A stretch of 64,000 nucleotides of DNA. Source: Enterococcus caccae ATCC BAA-1240. GTDB lineage: Bacteria > Bacillota > Bacilli > Lactobacillales > Enterococcaceae. Position 1 is the stretch's first letter. Each line of letters begins with the position of its first letter. A program made the translations under genes and the position numbers. Shown here one piece after another: positions 36,517 through 46,043 of this stretch. The notes below the pieces were generated by a model. The model was not told the origin of the DNA, did not search any database, and worked only from the letters and a program-made list of their open reading frames with translations. Where the stretch lies: positions 124,001 to 188,000 of the forward strand of contig NZ_KE136473.1 in the NCBI RefSeq assembly GCF_000407145.1, given 5' to 3'.

Positions 36517-36530
36517 AGAAAGCGCTTATC
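36517..36530 (+). promoter_or_regulatory. cre-like CcpA site upstream of adhE
   Basis: AGAAAGCGCTTATC matches the cre consensus WGWAANCGNTNWCA at 12 of 14 positions. It lies about 55 bp upstream of the adhE -35 box, so CcpA might activate or roadblock. Confidence 0.5.
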
Positions 36531-36584
36531 TATGTTGCGGTGAAAAAAACTTAATTAAATGTGAAAAAAATCACAATAAAACTA

Positions 36585-36634
36585 TTTACAAGAAAAAAAT
36601 AATGTTGTATGATGTGTATGTGAAATAGTTAACA
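36585..36634 (+). promoter_or_regulatory. adhE promoter with Rex-like operator
   Basis: TTTACA (36585-36590), 17-bp spacer, TATGAT (36608-36613). TGTGAAATAGTTAACA (36619-36634) fits the Rex operator pattern TGTGAA/TGTTAA..n4..TTAACA and overlaps the transcription start. Rex senses NADH/NAD+, and adhE is its classical target. Confidence 0.75.
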
Positions 36635-36672
36635 AACAAAAATAAATCATTTATTTTTCTAGGAGGATCACA

Positions 36673-39270
36673 ATGGCTAAAACAATGAAGAAAGAAGATA
36701 CCAAAATGACTGATGTATCAGCAATGATCGACGAGTTAGCAAAAAAAGCAAATGTTGCTTTAAAAGAAATGGAAGACTTCGATCAAGAAAAAGTTGACCA
36801 CATTGTGCACCAAATGGCAATGGCCGCATTAGACCAACATATGCCTTTAGCGAAAATGGCAGTTGAGGAAACTGGCCGTGGAATTTACGAAGATAAAGCA
36901 ATCAAAAATATGTACGCTTCAGAATATATTTGGAACAGTATCAAACATGATAAAACAGTAGGCGTTATCAACAAAGATGACCAAACAGGATTAATCGAAA
37001 TCGCTGAACCAGTGGGTGTAGTTTGTGGTGTTACACCAACAACAAACCCAACATCAACAACAATCTTTAAAGCATTGATCTCAATCAAAACACGTAACCC
37101 GATCGTCTTTGCTTTCCATCCAAGTGCGCAAAAATGTTCTGCAGAAGCTGCTCGTATCGTTCGTGATGCCGCAATCAAAGCAGGCGCTCCTGAAAACTGT
37201 GTACAATGGATCGAACAACCTTCATTGGAAGCCACTTCAGGTTTGATGAATCATCCTGGAATCGCTATTGTTTTAGCCACTGGTGGTGCTGGTATGGTGA
37301 AATCAGCTTACTCAACTGGTAAACCAGCGCTAGGTGTTGGACCAGGTAACGTTCCTTCATATATTGAAAAAACGGCAAAAATCAAACGTGCAGTCAATGA
37401 CTTGATCGTTTCTAAATCATTCGATAATGGGATGATTTGTGCCTCTGAGCAAGCTGTGATCGTAGATAAAGAAGTTTATGCAGCTGTCAAAGCTGAATTT
37501 GAAGCACATCAAGTGTATTTCATTAAACCAAACGAATTACAAAAATTAGAAGATGCTGTTATGAATGAAGGCAAATATGCAGTTAATCCAGCAATCGTTG
37601 GGTACTCAGCTGAACATATCGCTGACTTAGCAGGAATCAAAGTACCAAAAGGCACTAAAATCTTAGTTGCTGAAATCGAAGGTGCAGGAGCTGAATACCC
37701 ACTTTCACGCGAAAAATTATCACCAGTATTAGCGATGATGAAAGCGAAAAACACAGATCATGCATTTGATTTATGTGAAGCAATGCTTGAATTAGGTGGT
37801 TTAGGTCACACAGCTGTGATTCATACAGAAGATGAAGATCTACAAGTGAAATTTGGTTTACGTATGAAAGCTTGCCGTATCTTGGTGAACTCTCCATCAG
37901 CAGAAGGTGGAATCGGTAATATCTATAACGAAATGATTCCTTCATTAACATTAGGTTGCGGATCTTACGGTAAAAACTCAGTGTCTAAAAACGTATCTGC
38001 TGTTAACTTGATCAACGTCAAAACTGTAGCGAAACGGAGAAATAATATGCAATGGTTTAAATTACCGCCAAAAATTTTCTTTGAAAAAAATTCATTACAA
38101 TATCTACAAAAAATGGAAAACGTTGAACGTGTGATGATCGTTTGTGACCCAGGAATGGTTCAATTCGGCTATGCTGATACGGTTCGTAAAGAATTACAAA
38201 AACGTAAAAACGACGTTCAAATCGAAGTATTCTCAGCTGTAGAACCTAATCCTTCTACAAATACAGTTTACGCTGGAACAAAAGTCATGGTTGATTTTGA
38301 ACCAGATACAATCATTGCTTTAGGTGGCGGATCTGCAATGGACGCGGCTAAAGGCATGTGGATGTTCTATGAACACCCAGATACAGAATTCTTTGGCGCG
38401 AAACAAAAATTCTTAGATATCCGTAAACGTACGTACAAAATCGACAAAGCTGTTAAAACACAATTTGTATGTATTCCAACAACATCAGGTACAGGTTCAG
38501 AAGTAACACCATTTGCGGTTATTACAGATAGCGATACACATGTAAAATACCCATTAGCTGATTACGCATTGACTCCAGACGTTGCGATCATTGATCCACA
38601 ATTTGTGATGTCAGTTCCAGCTTCTGTAACGGCTGATACTGGTATGGATGTATTGACACATGCAATTGAGTCTTACGTTTCAGTAATGGCTTCTGATTAC
38701 ACGCGTGGATTAAGTTTACAAGCAATTAAATTAGTCTTTGAACACTTAGAAAACTCAGTGAAACGTCCAGATGCTGAAAGTCGTGAAAAAATGCATAACG
38801 CATCAACAATGGCTGGTATGGCTTTTGCCAACGCATTCTTGGGAATTTGTCACTCAGTAGCACATAAAATTGGTGGAGAATATGGGATTCCTCACGGACG
38901 TACTAATGCGATTTTATTACCGCATATCATCCGTTACAATGCCAAAGATCCTTCAAAACATGCTATGTTCCCTAAATATGACTACTTCCGTGCCGACACA
39001 GATTACGCTGATATTGCGAAATTCTTAGGTCTTAAAGGAAAAAATACAGCAGAGCTAGTAGATGCATTAGCAACAGCTGTTTACGATTTAGGTGTATCTG
39101 TTGGAATCGATATGAACTTGAAAGCACAAGGTGTTACACAAGAAATTCTTGATTCAACAGTTGATCATATGGCAGAACTTGCTTATGAAGATCAATGTAC
39201 TACAGCTAATCCAAAAGAACCATTGATCAGTGAATTAAAACAAATCATCATCGATGCCTACAATGGTTAA
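36673..39270 (+). CDS. adhE: bifunctional acetaldehyde-CoA / alcohol dehydrogenase AdhE
   Basis: 865 residues. The N-terminal half is the CoA-acylating aldehyde dehydrogenase (GVVCGVTPTTNPTSTTIFKA; catalytic Cys about 256 in NGMICASEQ). The C-terminal half is the iron alcohol dehydrogenase (IALGGGSAMDAAKGMW, PTTSGTGSEVTPFAVIT, and metal His in HAIESYVS and GICHSVAHKIGGEYGIPHGR). It turns acetyl-CoA into ethanol, regenerating two NAD+. RBS AGGAGG is 7 nt before ATG. The enzyme forms long filaments (spirosomes) in known cases. Confidence 0.97.
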   Translation: MAKTMKKEDTKMTDVSAMIDELAKKANVALKEMEDFDQEKVDHIVHQMAMAALDQHMPLAKMAVEETGRGIYEDKAIKNMYASEYIWNSIKHDKTVGVINKDDQTGLIEIAEPVGVVCGVTPTTNPTSTTIFKALISIKTRNPIVFAFHPSAQKCSAEAARIVRDAAIKAGAPENCVQWIEQPSLEATSGLMNHPGIAIVLATGGAGMVKSAYSTGKPALGVGPGNVPSYIEKTAKIKRAVNDLIVSKSFDNGMICASEQAVIVDKEVYAAVKAEFEAHQVYFIKPNELQKLEDAVMNEGKYAVNPAIVGYSAEHIADLAGIKVPKGTKILVAEIEGAGAEYPLSREKLSPVLAMMKAKNTDHAFDLCEAMLELGGLGHTAVIHTEDEDLQVKFGLRMKACRILVNSPSAEGGIGNIYNEMIPSLTLGCGSYGKNSVSKNVSAVNLINVKTVAKRRNNMQWFKLPPKIFFEKNSLQYLQKMENVERVMIVCDPGMVQFGYADTVRKELQKRKNDVQIEVFSAVEPNPSTNTVYAGTKVMVDFEPDTIIALGGGSAMDAAKGMWMFYEHPDTEFFGAKQKFLDIRKRTYKIDKAVKTQFVCIPTTSGTGSEVTPFAVITDSDTHVKYPLADYALTPDVAIIDPQFVMSVPASVTADTGMDVLTHAIESYVSVMASDYTRGLSLQAIKLVFEHLENSVKRPDAESREKMHNASTMAGMAFANAFLGICHSVAHKIGGEYGIPHGRTNAILLPHIIRYNAKDPSKHAMFPKYDYFRADTDYADIAKFLGLKGKNTAELVDALATAVYDLGVSVGIDMNLKAQGVTQEILDSTVDHMAELAYEDQCTTANPKEPLISELKQIIIDAYNG

Positions 39271-39282
39271 TTGAATAAATTG

Positions 39283-39317
39283 AGAAGAGCGACGTAAAAG
39301 TTGCTCTTCTTTTTTTA
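39283..39317 (+). terminator. terminator after adhE
   Basis: AGAAGAGCGAC pairs with GTTGCTCTTCT across a short loop, followed by seven T residues. Confidence 0.93.
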
Positions 39318-39360
39318 TTTAGAGGTATAATAAAGTCAAAACAAATGGGAGTGATACCAA

Positions 39361-39789
39361 ATGACCATCAGAGAGGCCAAGTTAGAAGATGCAGAAGTAA
39401 TCAATCAATTAAATACCTATCCGTTGAATCACGACTATCCATTAGAAGAAACTAGAAATCAATTAAACTATCTATTATCTTCACCAGTGAATAAAGTATT
39501 TGTAAGGATTGTTGATGAAAGAGTAGTTGGTTATATCCAGCTAAGTGAATATGTTTGTACTTATGGACCTAAGCTGATGAATGTGATGGCGCTAGTGGTA
39601 GATGAAAATATACACGGTCAAGGTGCAGGCAAATCCTTACTTAACCATGCAGAGCAATGGGCAAAAGAAAATGGAGCAAAAGGTATTCGGCTAAATTCAG
39701 GTGTTGAAAGAACCGAAGCGCATAAATTTTATGAGCATCAAGGCTATGAAAGAGTGAAGAATCAAGTGAACTTCAGAAAATTATTTTAA
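39361..39789 (+). CDS. GNAT-family N-acetyltransferase
   Basis: 142 residues with motif A VMALVVDENIHGQGAGKSLL (Q/R-x-x-G-x-G/A pattern, about 78-97) and the late IRLNSGVERTEAHKFYEHQG, the conserved GNAT closing segment. RBS GGGAGTG precedes ATG. A probable small cytoplasmic acetyltransferase of unknown substrate, in the same direction as map and 34 nt before it. Confidence 0.87.
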   Translation: MTIREAKLEDAEVINQLNTYPLNHDYPLEETRNQLNYLLSSPVNKVFVRIVDERVVGYIQLSEYVCTYGPKLMNVMALVVDENIHGQGAGKSLLNHAEQWAKENGAKGIRLNSGVERTEAHKFYEHQGYERVKNQVNFRKLF

Positions 39790-39823
39790 TCAAAATAAAT
39801 CGAATCAGGAAAAGAGGCAACAA

Positions 39824-40588
39824 ATGATTGCATTAAAATCAAACAGAGAAATAGATATGATGGCGAAGTCAGGTGCATTATTAGCGGATGTACACAAGCA
39901 ATTGCGGACATTTATCAAGCCTGGAATTACAAGTTGGGATATCGAAGTATTTGTTCGTAATTATATCGAGAGTCACGGAGGTGTGGCGGCTCAAATTGGT
40001 TTTGAAGAGTATGAGTATGCAACGTGTTGTAGTATCAATGATGAAATCTGTCATGGTTTTCCGAGGAAAAAAATATTAAAAGATGGAGACTTGATCAAAG
40101 TCGATATGTGTATTGACCTGAATGGCGCAATTTCAGATTCTTGCTGGGCTTATTCAGTAGGCAAAGCGACAGATGAAACGAAACATTTAATGAACGTTAC
40201 TAAAAAAGCTTTATATTTAGGCATTGAGCAAGCTCAAGTTGGCAAACGTGTTGGCGATATCGGTCATGCCATTCAAACGTATGTGGAATCTGAAGGTTAT
40301 AGTGTTGTTCGTGATTTTATTGCCCACGGCATTGGTCCAACGATTCATGAAGAACCATTTTTTGCCCATTATGGAGAATCTGGTAAAGGGTTGCGATTAA
40401 AAGAGGGAATGACAATAACAATAGAGCCCATGGTAAATGTCGGTTCGTGGCAAATGGAAATGGAATCAGATGGCTGGACTGCCAAGACAAGAGACGGTAG
40501 CTTGAGTTGTCAATATGAACATAGTTTAGCCATTACCAAAGAAGGACCAGTGATTTTAACTTCACAAGGAGAAGAAGGCAGTTACTGA
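39824..40588 (+). CDS. map: methionine aminopeptidase, type I
   Basis: 254 residues with the pita-bread fold and the five metal ligands in context: SINDEICHGFP (substrate His), KVDMCIDLNGAISDSCW (two Asp), FIAHGIGPTIHEEPFF (His), TITIEPMVN (Glu) and QYEHSLAIT (Glu). It removes initiator Met from nascent proteins. Type I MAPs are usually about 250 residues, as here. RBS AAGAGG lies about 9 nt before ATG. This may be a second MAP in the genome, because the housekeeping copy is often beside ribosomal protein genes. Confidence 0.93.
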   Translation: MIALKSNREIDMMAKSGALLADVHKQLRTFIKPGITSWDIEVFVRNYIESHGGVAAQIGFEEYEYATCCSINDEICHGFPRKKILKDGDLIKVDMCIDLNGAISDSCWAYSVGKATDETKHLMNVTKKALYLGIEQAQVGKRVGDIGHAIQTYVESEGYSVVRDFIAHGIGPTIHEEPFFAHYGESGKGLRLKEGMTITIEPMVNVGSWQMEMESDGWTAKTRDGSLSCQYEHSLAITKEGPVILTSQGEEGSY

Positions 40589-40702
40589 GATAAAACATCG
40601 TTCAAAAATAATCAGGAGCATGGCTTTTTCAAATAACTCATTTGATGTATATAATAGGGTCAAAGTATTTGATTTATTCTATTTCAGAAAGGATGAGCAA
40701 AG

Positions 40703-41563
40703 ATGTCCAAATTTTCTCCATGTTTATGGTTTGATGGAAAAGTAGAAGAAGCAGCTGAGTTTTATGTGAACGCATTTGAACAAAGTAAAATCAATAAGGT
40801 TGATTACTATGTAGATAGTGAACATCAACCTAAAGGATCAGTTTTGACAATCTCATTGACACTTGCTGGACAGGAAGTTATTTTGCTGAATGGGGGTCCT
40901 GAATTTAATTTTACACCTGCAATTTCATTTTTTGTAGAATGTGAGACGGAAGCGCAAATCGACGAGTTGTGGGAAACATTAAGTCATAATGGTGAAGTTT
41001 TGATGGAATTTGGGTCTTATCCTTTCAGCAAGAAATACGGGTGGTTAAAAGACCAGTATGGTGTTTCGTGGCAATTAGTCTTATCTGAAACACCGCAATC
41101 TATTGCACCGAGTTTCTTGTTTGTTGGAGAGCAGTTTGGAAAAGCAGAAGAGGCAATGAACCAATGGATCGAGATTTTCGGTGAAGGTAAGGTAGAATAT
41201 GTCCAAAAAAATCCAGATGGGACTGTCGCGCAAGCTCTATTTACAATGCATGGACAACCATTTCGGGTGATGGATAGTGGCGAGGCACATGATTTTACTT
41301 TTACGATGGCCACTTCGTTTTATATTTATTGTAAAGATCAAGCAGAGATCGATCGCTTATGGGATGCGGTCACAGCTAAAGGGAAAGAATGGCCCTGTGG
41401 TTGGATGGAAGATGAATATGGCGTGTGTTGGCAAACTGTTACAAAGGATATGGATAAATTATTCGATAATTCTGATCCTGATAGGGCGTATCGCGTAATG
41501 CAGGAATTGTATAAAATGAAACGGATTGATATAGCGGCATTGAGAAAAGCATATGAAGGGTAA
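40703..41563 (+). CDS. two-domain VOC/PhnB-like protein
   Basis: 286 residues formed by two PhnB-like (3-demethylubiquinone methyltransferase-type glyoxalase fold) repeats. Repeat one starts SPCLWFDGKVEEAAEFYVNA and has GPEFNFTPAISFFVEC. Repeat two starts APSFLFVGEQFGKAEEAMNQ and has SFYIYCKDQAEIDRLWDAV. Each ends with W..DQ/EYGVSWQ. The fold commonly binds metals or small ligands; no catalytic role can be assigned. RBS AAAGGATG precedes ATG. Confidence 0.85.
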   Translation: MSKFSPCLWFDGKVEEAAEFYVNAFEQSKINKVDYYVDSEHQPKGSVLTISLTLAGQEVILLNGGPEFNFTPAISFFVECETEAQIDELWETLSHNGEVLMEFGSYPFSKKYGWLKDQYGVSWQLVLSETPQSIAPSFLFVGEQFGKAEEAMNQWIEIFGEGKVEYVQKNPDGTVAQALFTMHGQPFRVMDSGEAHDFTFTMATSFYIYCKDQAEIDRLWDAVTAKGKEWPCGWMEDEYGVCWQTVTKDMDKLFDNSDPDRAYRVMQELYKMKRIDIAALRKAYEG

Positions 41564-41611
41564 ACGAAGAAAATCAAGTAAGTTCTTTTTCTAAAACTAA
41601 AATGATTTTGA

Positions 41612-41797
41612 AACGCTATTCATTTGTTTGAAGAAATAGGCTTTAGCCTAAATGTAGGTGAGTTTATTGGGAAAGCTGAAAAGCATTGGGTTTCTCCGCA
41701 ATATTCTGCTTTATCACAACATAACATCGGCTATTTTTATGTTTGCACATTGGCTGATAGGATTGCAGTTCCACTGGAAAAAGAACCGATGCGCTAG
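41612..41797 (+). pseudogene. NUDIX hydrolase C-terminal remnant
   Basis: An open stretch without a start codon encodes AIHLFEEIGFSLNVGEFIG, which matches the second half of a NUDIX box (usually AIHRELFEEIG; two residues are lost), then KAEKHWVSPQYSA and NIGYFYVCTL, and stops with TAG at 41795. It is the relic of a NUDIX gene deleted at its 5' end. A second unplaced fragment (GVFGNRRGKTISGTPSIHVK, stop at 41884-41886) follows. The gap 41564-41910 holds nothing else. Confidence 0.65.
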
Positions 41798-41910
41798 GTG
41801 TCTTTGGAAATCGTAGAGGAAAAACTATTTCAGGAACACCATCTATACATGTTAAAGAAAACATTGTATTAAAATTACTTGATTAAAAAGGAAGAACTTT
41901 TTCAACAAAA

Positions 41911-41957
41911 AAACTGTATAAGCAGGTCAGATAGACTACCTGCTTATACAGTTTTTT
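41911..41957. terminator. bidirectional terminator of the mevalonate operon
   Basis: AAACTGTATAAGCAGGT and its complement (41938-41954) flank a 10-nt loop, with A and T runs on the two sides. It ends fni on the minus strand. Confidence 0.93.
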
Positions 41958-41959
41958 GT

Positions 41960-43006
41960 TTATTTACTTCTCTTAGCAAACGGCTGATAAGCAATTCCGC
42001 GACTTTCGCACCAATGAATGATCTCACTAGAAAAAATAATATCTGTTGTTGCCAGTTCAGTAGTTGTTTTCTTTCCAAGCAATGTATACATCATTTTAAG
42101 CTCATTTTCCCATTGTTGAACAAGTTCGATTGTTTCATCTACACTGTTTGTCATCAGTTGATTTAAAATGGTTCCTGCAACACCAACACTTTTAGCACCT
42201 AAACTAAGTGCTTTGACAATATCCAACGACTGACGAACACCGCCAGAGGCTAAAATAGTTAAGTCGCGTTGCCAATTCGATGATTCTAAAAGCGAAAGAA
42301 CAGTGGATTGTCCCCAATCAGCTAAAAAGCCTAACTCTCGTTTTTTACGACGTGCATTTTCGATTTGTGTAAAGCTGGTTCCACCTTGACCGCTGACATC
42401 GACCGCTTTTACACCACGCAAGATTAATTGTTCAATCGTTTCACTACTCATGCCAAAACCAACTTCTTTTACAATAACTGGAACAGACAGATGGGAAACA
42501 ATATCTTCAATATTATCTAGCCAACCATGAAAATTTCGATCCCCTTCAGGCATTACTAACTCTTGCGGAACATTTACATGGATTTGCAATCCATCAGCAT
42601 GAAAAAGATCAACAGCTCTTTTGGCTTCTTCTAAAGAAAGCCCTGCGCCGATGTTAGCTAAAATCACGCCATCAGGATTTTCTTTGCGCATGATTTGATA
42701 CGTATCTGCTAGGTCAGGCGCTTTTAATGCCGCATTGACGGAACCTGTAGCGACCATCACACCAGTTTCTCTAGCGATAATTCCTAACTGTTGATTGATG
42801 TCTTTCGCTCGTTCACTACCACCTGTCATCGCATTGATATAAAAGGGTTGCTTTAAGGAAAAATCAAGAAAAGACGTTGAAATATCGACGTCATCCATCG
42901 CTATTTCTGAAAATGAGTGATGGACAAAACGAATTTGATCGAAGTCATTCGCTTTTTCTTTATGAAAGGCTTTCGCCAAAGAGATATGCTCATCTTTTCG
43001 GTTCAT
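41960..43006 (-). CDS. fni: isopentenyl-diphosphate delta-isomerase, type 2 (FMN-dependent)
   Basis: About 348 residues starting at ATG 43004-43006 (AGGAAAAAA upstream). The longer frame to 43036 overlaps mvaK2 more and lacks a ribosome site. Conserved features are [63 protein letters not shown] and [12 protein letters not shown] (phosphate/FMN site). It interconverts IPP and DMAPP, closing the mevalonate route. The start overlaps the 3' end of mvaK2. Confidence 0.96.
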   Translation of the reverse strand: MNRKDEHISLAKAFHKEKANDFDQIRFVHHSFSEIAMDDVDISTSFLDFSLKQPFYINAMTGGSERAKDINQQLGIIARETGVMVATGSVNAALKAPDLADTYQIMRKENPDGVILANIGAGLSLEEAKRAVDLFHADGLQIHVNVPQELVMPEGDRNFHGWLDNIEDIVSHLSVPVIVKEVGFGMSSETIEQLILRGVKAVDVSGQGGTSFTQIENARRKKRELGFLADWGQSTVLSLLESSNWQRDLTILASGGVRQSLDIVKALSLGAKSVGVAGTILNQLMTNSVDETIELVQQWENELKMMYTLLGKKTTTELATTDIIFSSEIIHWCESRGIAYQPFAKRSK

Positions 43007-44087
43007 TTTTTTCCTGCTTTCCGTAAAAATATACATGTAATGGTAAAGGCGTGATGCCTTCTTTTTCCCAAGAGCTCATCAAAGGCAAAATACCAGATTT
43101 TTGTTTGAAAATCACAATGCCACAGTCACCGCCGCCAGCTCCAGATGATTTTGCAGCACCACTACAAGTCTGAGCAAAATTACACAATTTTTTTAGGGCT
43201 GGCGTTTCGATTGTTACACCTGTAATTGATGTTAGTTGTTGAAGCAGTTGACGATTTTTCCGAATTTGGGTTTGGATTAATGAAATATTGTCAGAGTTGA
43301 AACCTGCAATCATTGTTTCAACGCAAGCCTTGCTATCATCCAAAAATTGTTGATAGGCTGTTTCCTGTACTTCTTTTGATTGATTAACTTGATCTACTAA
43401 ATCAGAAGTAGAAGCAGGGCTGCCTGTCCAACCAATCAATAGGCGTAATTTTTTAGGAACAGTCAGTGGTTGGATCATTAACTTGGGCCATGTTGCTTGA
43501 AGTAGTTCAGTCAATGTTTGTTTTTGAGCTTGGTCGTTTACCCATTGGTGGTCAAAGGTTGAAAAGGCGATCCAGCCACCGTAGCAACTAGCTGCGATGT
43601 CTCCACAAGAACCATTTCCTTGAACTTCTAAGTGAGCCAGTGCAGAAAGCTTAAAAATTTCTTCTTCAGTTAATCCTAAACCATAAAAGAGACTTAACGC
43701 CTTGACAGTCGCCACAGTCACAGCTCCGCTAGAGCCTAAACCGTATTTTCGACCATTTGAGTTATCCAGTTCACTGGTTACTTTTAAATGATAAAAAGAT
43801 AGCTCATGGTGTTGTTCTTGGGCATACTTTTCCGTCAAACGAATAGCTGCTAGAACGTAATGAAAAGGATTTTCACGAATATCTAACACAAGCTCGTTAT
43901 TTCTTCTTGTCCAGCGCACGGGTAGGGAACTGTATTGAGCAGATTGTATACTCCCAACATTTTCTGCTGATTCAACGGTAACCGTCACAAATTGATCCAC
44001 TGCCACGATAATAGCTGGATGTCCAGGCTCAACAACTGCATACTCACCAGCAATAAACAATTTGCCAGGTGTGGAAACTTCTATCAT
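42990..44087 (-). CDS. mvaK2: phosphomevalonate kinase
   Basis: 365 residues of the GHMP kinase superfamily: N-terminal [20 protein letters not shown], the ATP loop [19 protein letters not shown] and the C-terminal [13 protein letters not shown]. It converts mevalonate-5-phosphate to the diphosphate. Its stop region overlaps fni, and its start overlaps the mvaD stop by 4 nt, so translation is coupled along the operon. Confidence 0.96.
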   Translation of the reverse strand: MIEVSTPGKLFIAGEYAVVEPGHPAIIVAVDQFVTVTVESAENVGSIQSAQYSSLPVRWTRRNNELVLDIRENPFHYVLAAIRLTEKYAQEQHHELSFYHLKVTSELDNSNGRKYGLGSSGAVTVATVKALSLFYGLGLTEEEIFKLSALAHLEVQGNGSCGDIAASCYGGWIAFSTFDHQWVNDQAQKQTLTELLQATWPKLMIQPLTVPKKLRLLIGWTGSPASTSDLVDQVNQSKEVQETAYQQFLDDSKACVETMIAGFNSDNISLIQTQIRKNRQLLQQLTSITGVTIETPALKKLCNFAQTCSGAAKSSGAGGGDCGIVIFKQKSGILPLMSSWEKEGITPLPLHVYFYGKQEKNEPKR

Positions 44088-45082
44088 AATTCTTCCGACC
44101 TTTCTACAGGCATCAAGGTAATTCCTGGACCTGCGTACGCTGTAATCAGCTTTTCTTCAGATAAATGATCTGCTAAAAAATTCTTTAAAGCAGTCAGATT
44201 TTTCTTTTCGACTAAAATTTTAACATTCGGTCCAGCATCCATTGTAAAGTAACAAGCTAGACCTTGTTTTCGTGCCGCACGTACTAATTGCATAACGTTC
44301 AAGCTTTCAGGTGACCAATAAGTAAATGGTGGAACTGCCCCAAGTGTTGTTCCGTGCATTCGTAAGCCATTTGCTTCAGTGACTTCACCTAATTTATTAA
44401 AATCTTTTTTGGCAATTGCTTGTTTAGCAGTTGCTAAGTCTGCGTCAATGGTTTCCAACCAACCAGAGTAAAAACTGGATGTTTCTACTGTACGTTTCAT
44501 ACCATCACGGCTTGAAATATCTTTGACACCATCATCAACTAAAACAAAAAGCATAGCTAGCTCATTTTCCCAACCATCAGCTGGAATTGCTTGAGCAAAA
44601 GAGCTTTGATCAGAATCTCCTTTTTGCCATTCAGCAAATCCACCAAATATACTACGACAAGCTGAACCGGAACCCCGGCGAGCTAAACGGGATAATTCTG
44701 TTTCATCCAACGGTAGCTCTAATGCAGCACTACAAGCTCCTGCAAGAGCGGCTAATCCACTAGCAGATGATGCTAGACCAGCAGCTGTTGGGACAAAATT
44801 TTGGCTTTCAACCTTGGCGAATAAAGAAAACTTATACTGTTGGCGGACAAGATCCAAGAATTTAGATACTTTAGCTGTTTGCTTTGCGTCTTGCAATGTG
44901 CCATCTAAGGAAAATGAATCCTCTATGAATGATTCATCAAAAATTACACTGGTTTCTGTATAAAAGGCATCTAACGTCAAGGAAAGACTGTTATTCATTG
45001 GTAAAATCAATTGTTCATTTTTTTTGCCCCAATATTTGATTAAGGCGATATTTGTATAGGCTCGTGCTTTTCCAGCGTACAT
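44084..45082 (-). CDS. mvaD: diphosphomevalonate decarboxylase
   Basis: 332 residues with ARAYTNIALIKYWGKKNEQL at the N-terminus, VPTAAGLASSASGLAALAGA (ATP-binding loop), RRGSGSACRSIFGGFAEWQK and TMDAGPNVKILVE, all diagnostic for MvaD. It makes isopentenyl diphosphate with loss of CO2. The start overlaps the last base of mvaK1. Confidence 0.97.
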   Translation of the reverse strand: MYAGKARAYTNIALIKYWGKKNEQLILPMNNSLSLTLDAFYTETSVIFDESFIEDSFSLDGTLQDAKQTAKVSKFLDLVRQQYKFSLFAKVESQNFVPTAAGLASSASGLAALAGACSAALELPLDETELSRLARRGSGSACRSIFGGFAEWQKGDSDQSSFAQAIPADGWENELAMLFVLVDDGVKDISSRDGMKRTVETSSFYSGWLETIDADLATAKQAIAKKDFNKLGEVTEANGLRMHGTTLGAVPPFTYWSPESLNVMQLVRAARKQGLACYFTMDAGPNVKILVEKKNLTALKNFLADHLSEEKLITAYAGPGITLMPVERSEEL

Positions 45083-46026
45083 TAATTGTTCACTCCTAAT
45101 GATTGGATCCAGGTCGCTACTGCGCCGTTATTTTTTAAAGATGCTGCGATTTTTTCTGCTTGTTCTTTCGAGTCAGCAAGGGAGATCATACAGCCTCCGC
45201 GACCGCCACCAGTTAATTTTGCACCTATCGCGCCATTTTCGCGCGCTGTTTTGACCAAGTGATCTAATTGCTCGTTGCTGACAGATAATGCTTTAAGTTC
45301 TCCTTGTGCTTGGTTCATAACATGACCCAAGGTGTGAACGTCGTCTGCTAAAATTGCTTGTTTAGCAAGTTTAGTTAACTGTCCTAACGCGGTAATATGT
45401 TGAGAGATGTTTGATTTATCTTGTTCAAAAAGCATAGCTACATCGCTGACAGCAGCTCGTGTTTGCCCTTTAATGCCTGTATCAGCCACAATCAAAAAAG
45501 CATTAGAAACATTCATTGGAAATGATTCTAATGGATGTCCTTTTATGAAAAATAAAGAGTCATTTCCACTAGTTGCTGCGGCATCAATGCCACTAGGGTT
45601 TCCATGGGCAATTTTTTCTGCACGATTGACTAAAGGAAGCAATACATCTTGGGTACAAGAGACATCGAAATAATCAAATAAAGCGCGAACGATAGAAACT
45701 GCGGCAGCAGCACTAGAACCCATGCCTCGTTCAGCGGGAATCGTACTCGTAATCGTGATTTTTAATGTCGTATTTTCCTGATGAAGTGCAATAAGCGTTT
45801 GATTGACAACCTCTTTGATGCTTTTTAATTGCACTGGAACATCTGCAAGATTTCCTGAAAAGTAATGACAATATAATGTCATAGTAATGCTAGGTTCCAC
45901 TGTTGTTGAAATAAACGTTTCTTGAAATGGAAAAGCAATTGCAGGTTCACCATAAACAACCGAATGTTCCCCCATCAGAATGATTTTTCCAGATGCTTGT
46001 CCTTTACCTATTTTTTCTTTATTCAT
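45082..46026 (-). CDS. mvaK1: mevalonate kinase
   Basis: 314 residues of the GHMP family: GQASGKIILMGEHSVVYGEP, IPAERGMGSSAAAAVSIVRA (ATP loop), NPSGIDAAATS and the C-terminal KLTGGGRGGCMISL. It phosphorylates mevalonate. It is the first of four mevalonate-pathway genes and starts 17 nt after the TctA-like permease gene, without a visible promoter in between. Confidence 0.97.
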   Translation of the reverse strand: MNKEKIGKGQASGKIILMGEHSVVYGEPAIAFPFQETFISTTVEPSITMTLYCHYFSGNLADVPVQLKSIKEVVNQTLIALHQENTTLKITITSTIPAERGMGSSAAAAVSIVRALFDYFDVSCTQDVLLPLVNRAEKIAHGNPSGIDAAATSGNDSLFFIKGHPLESFPMNVSNAFLIVADTGIKGQTRAAVSDVAMLFEQDKSNISQHITALGQLTKLAKQAILADDVHTLGHVMNQAQGELKALSVSNEQLDHLVKTARENGAIGAKLTGGGRGGCMISLADSKEQAEKIAASLKNNGAVATWIQSLGVNN

Positions 46027-46043
46027 TTTAATAAACAGTCCTT

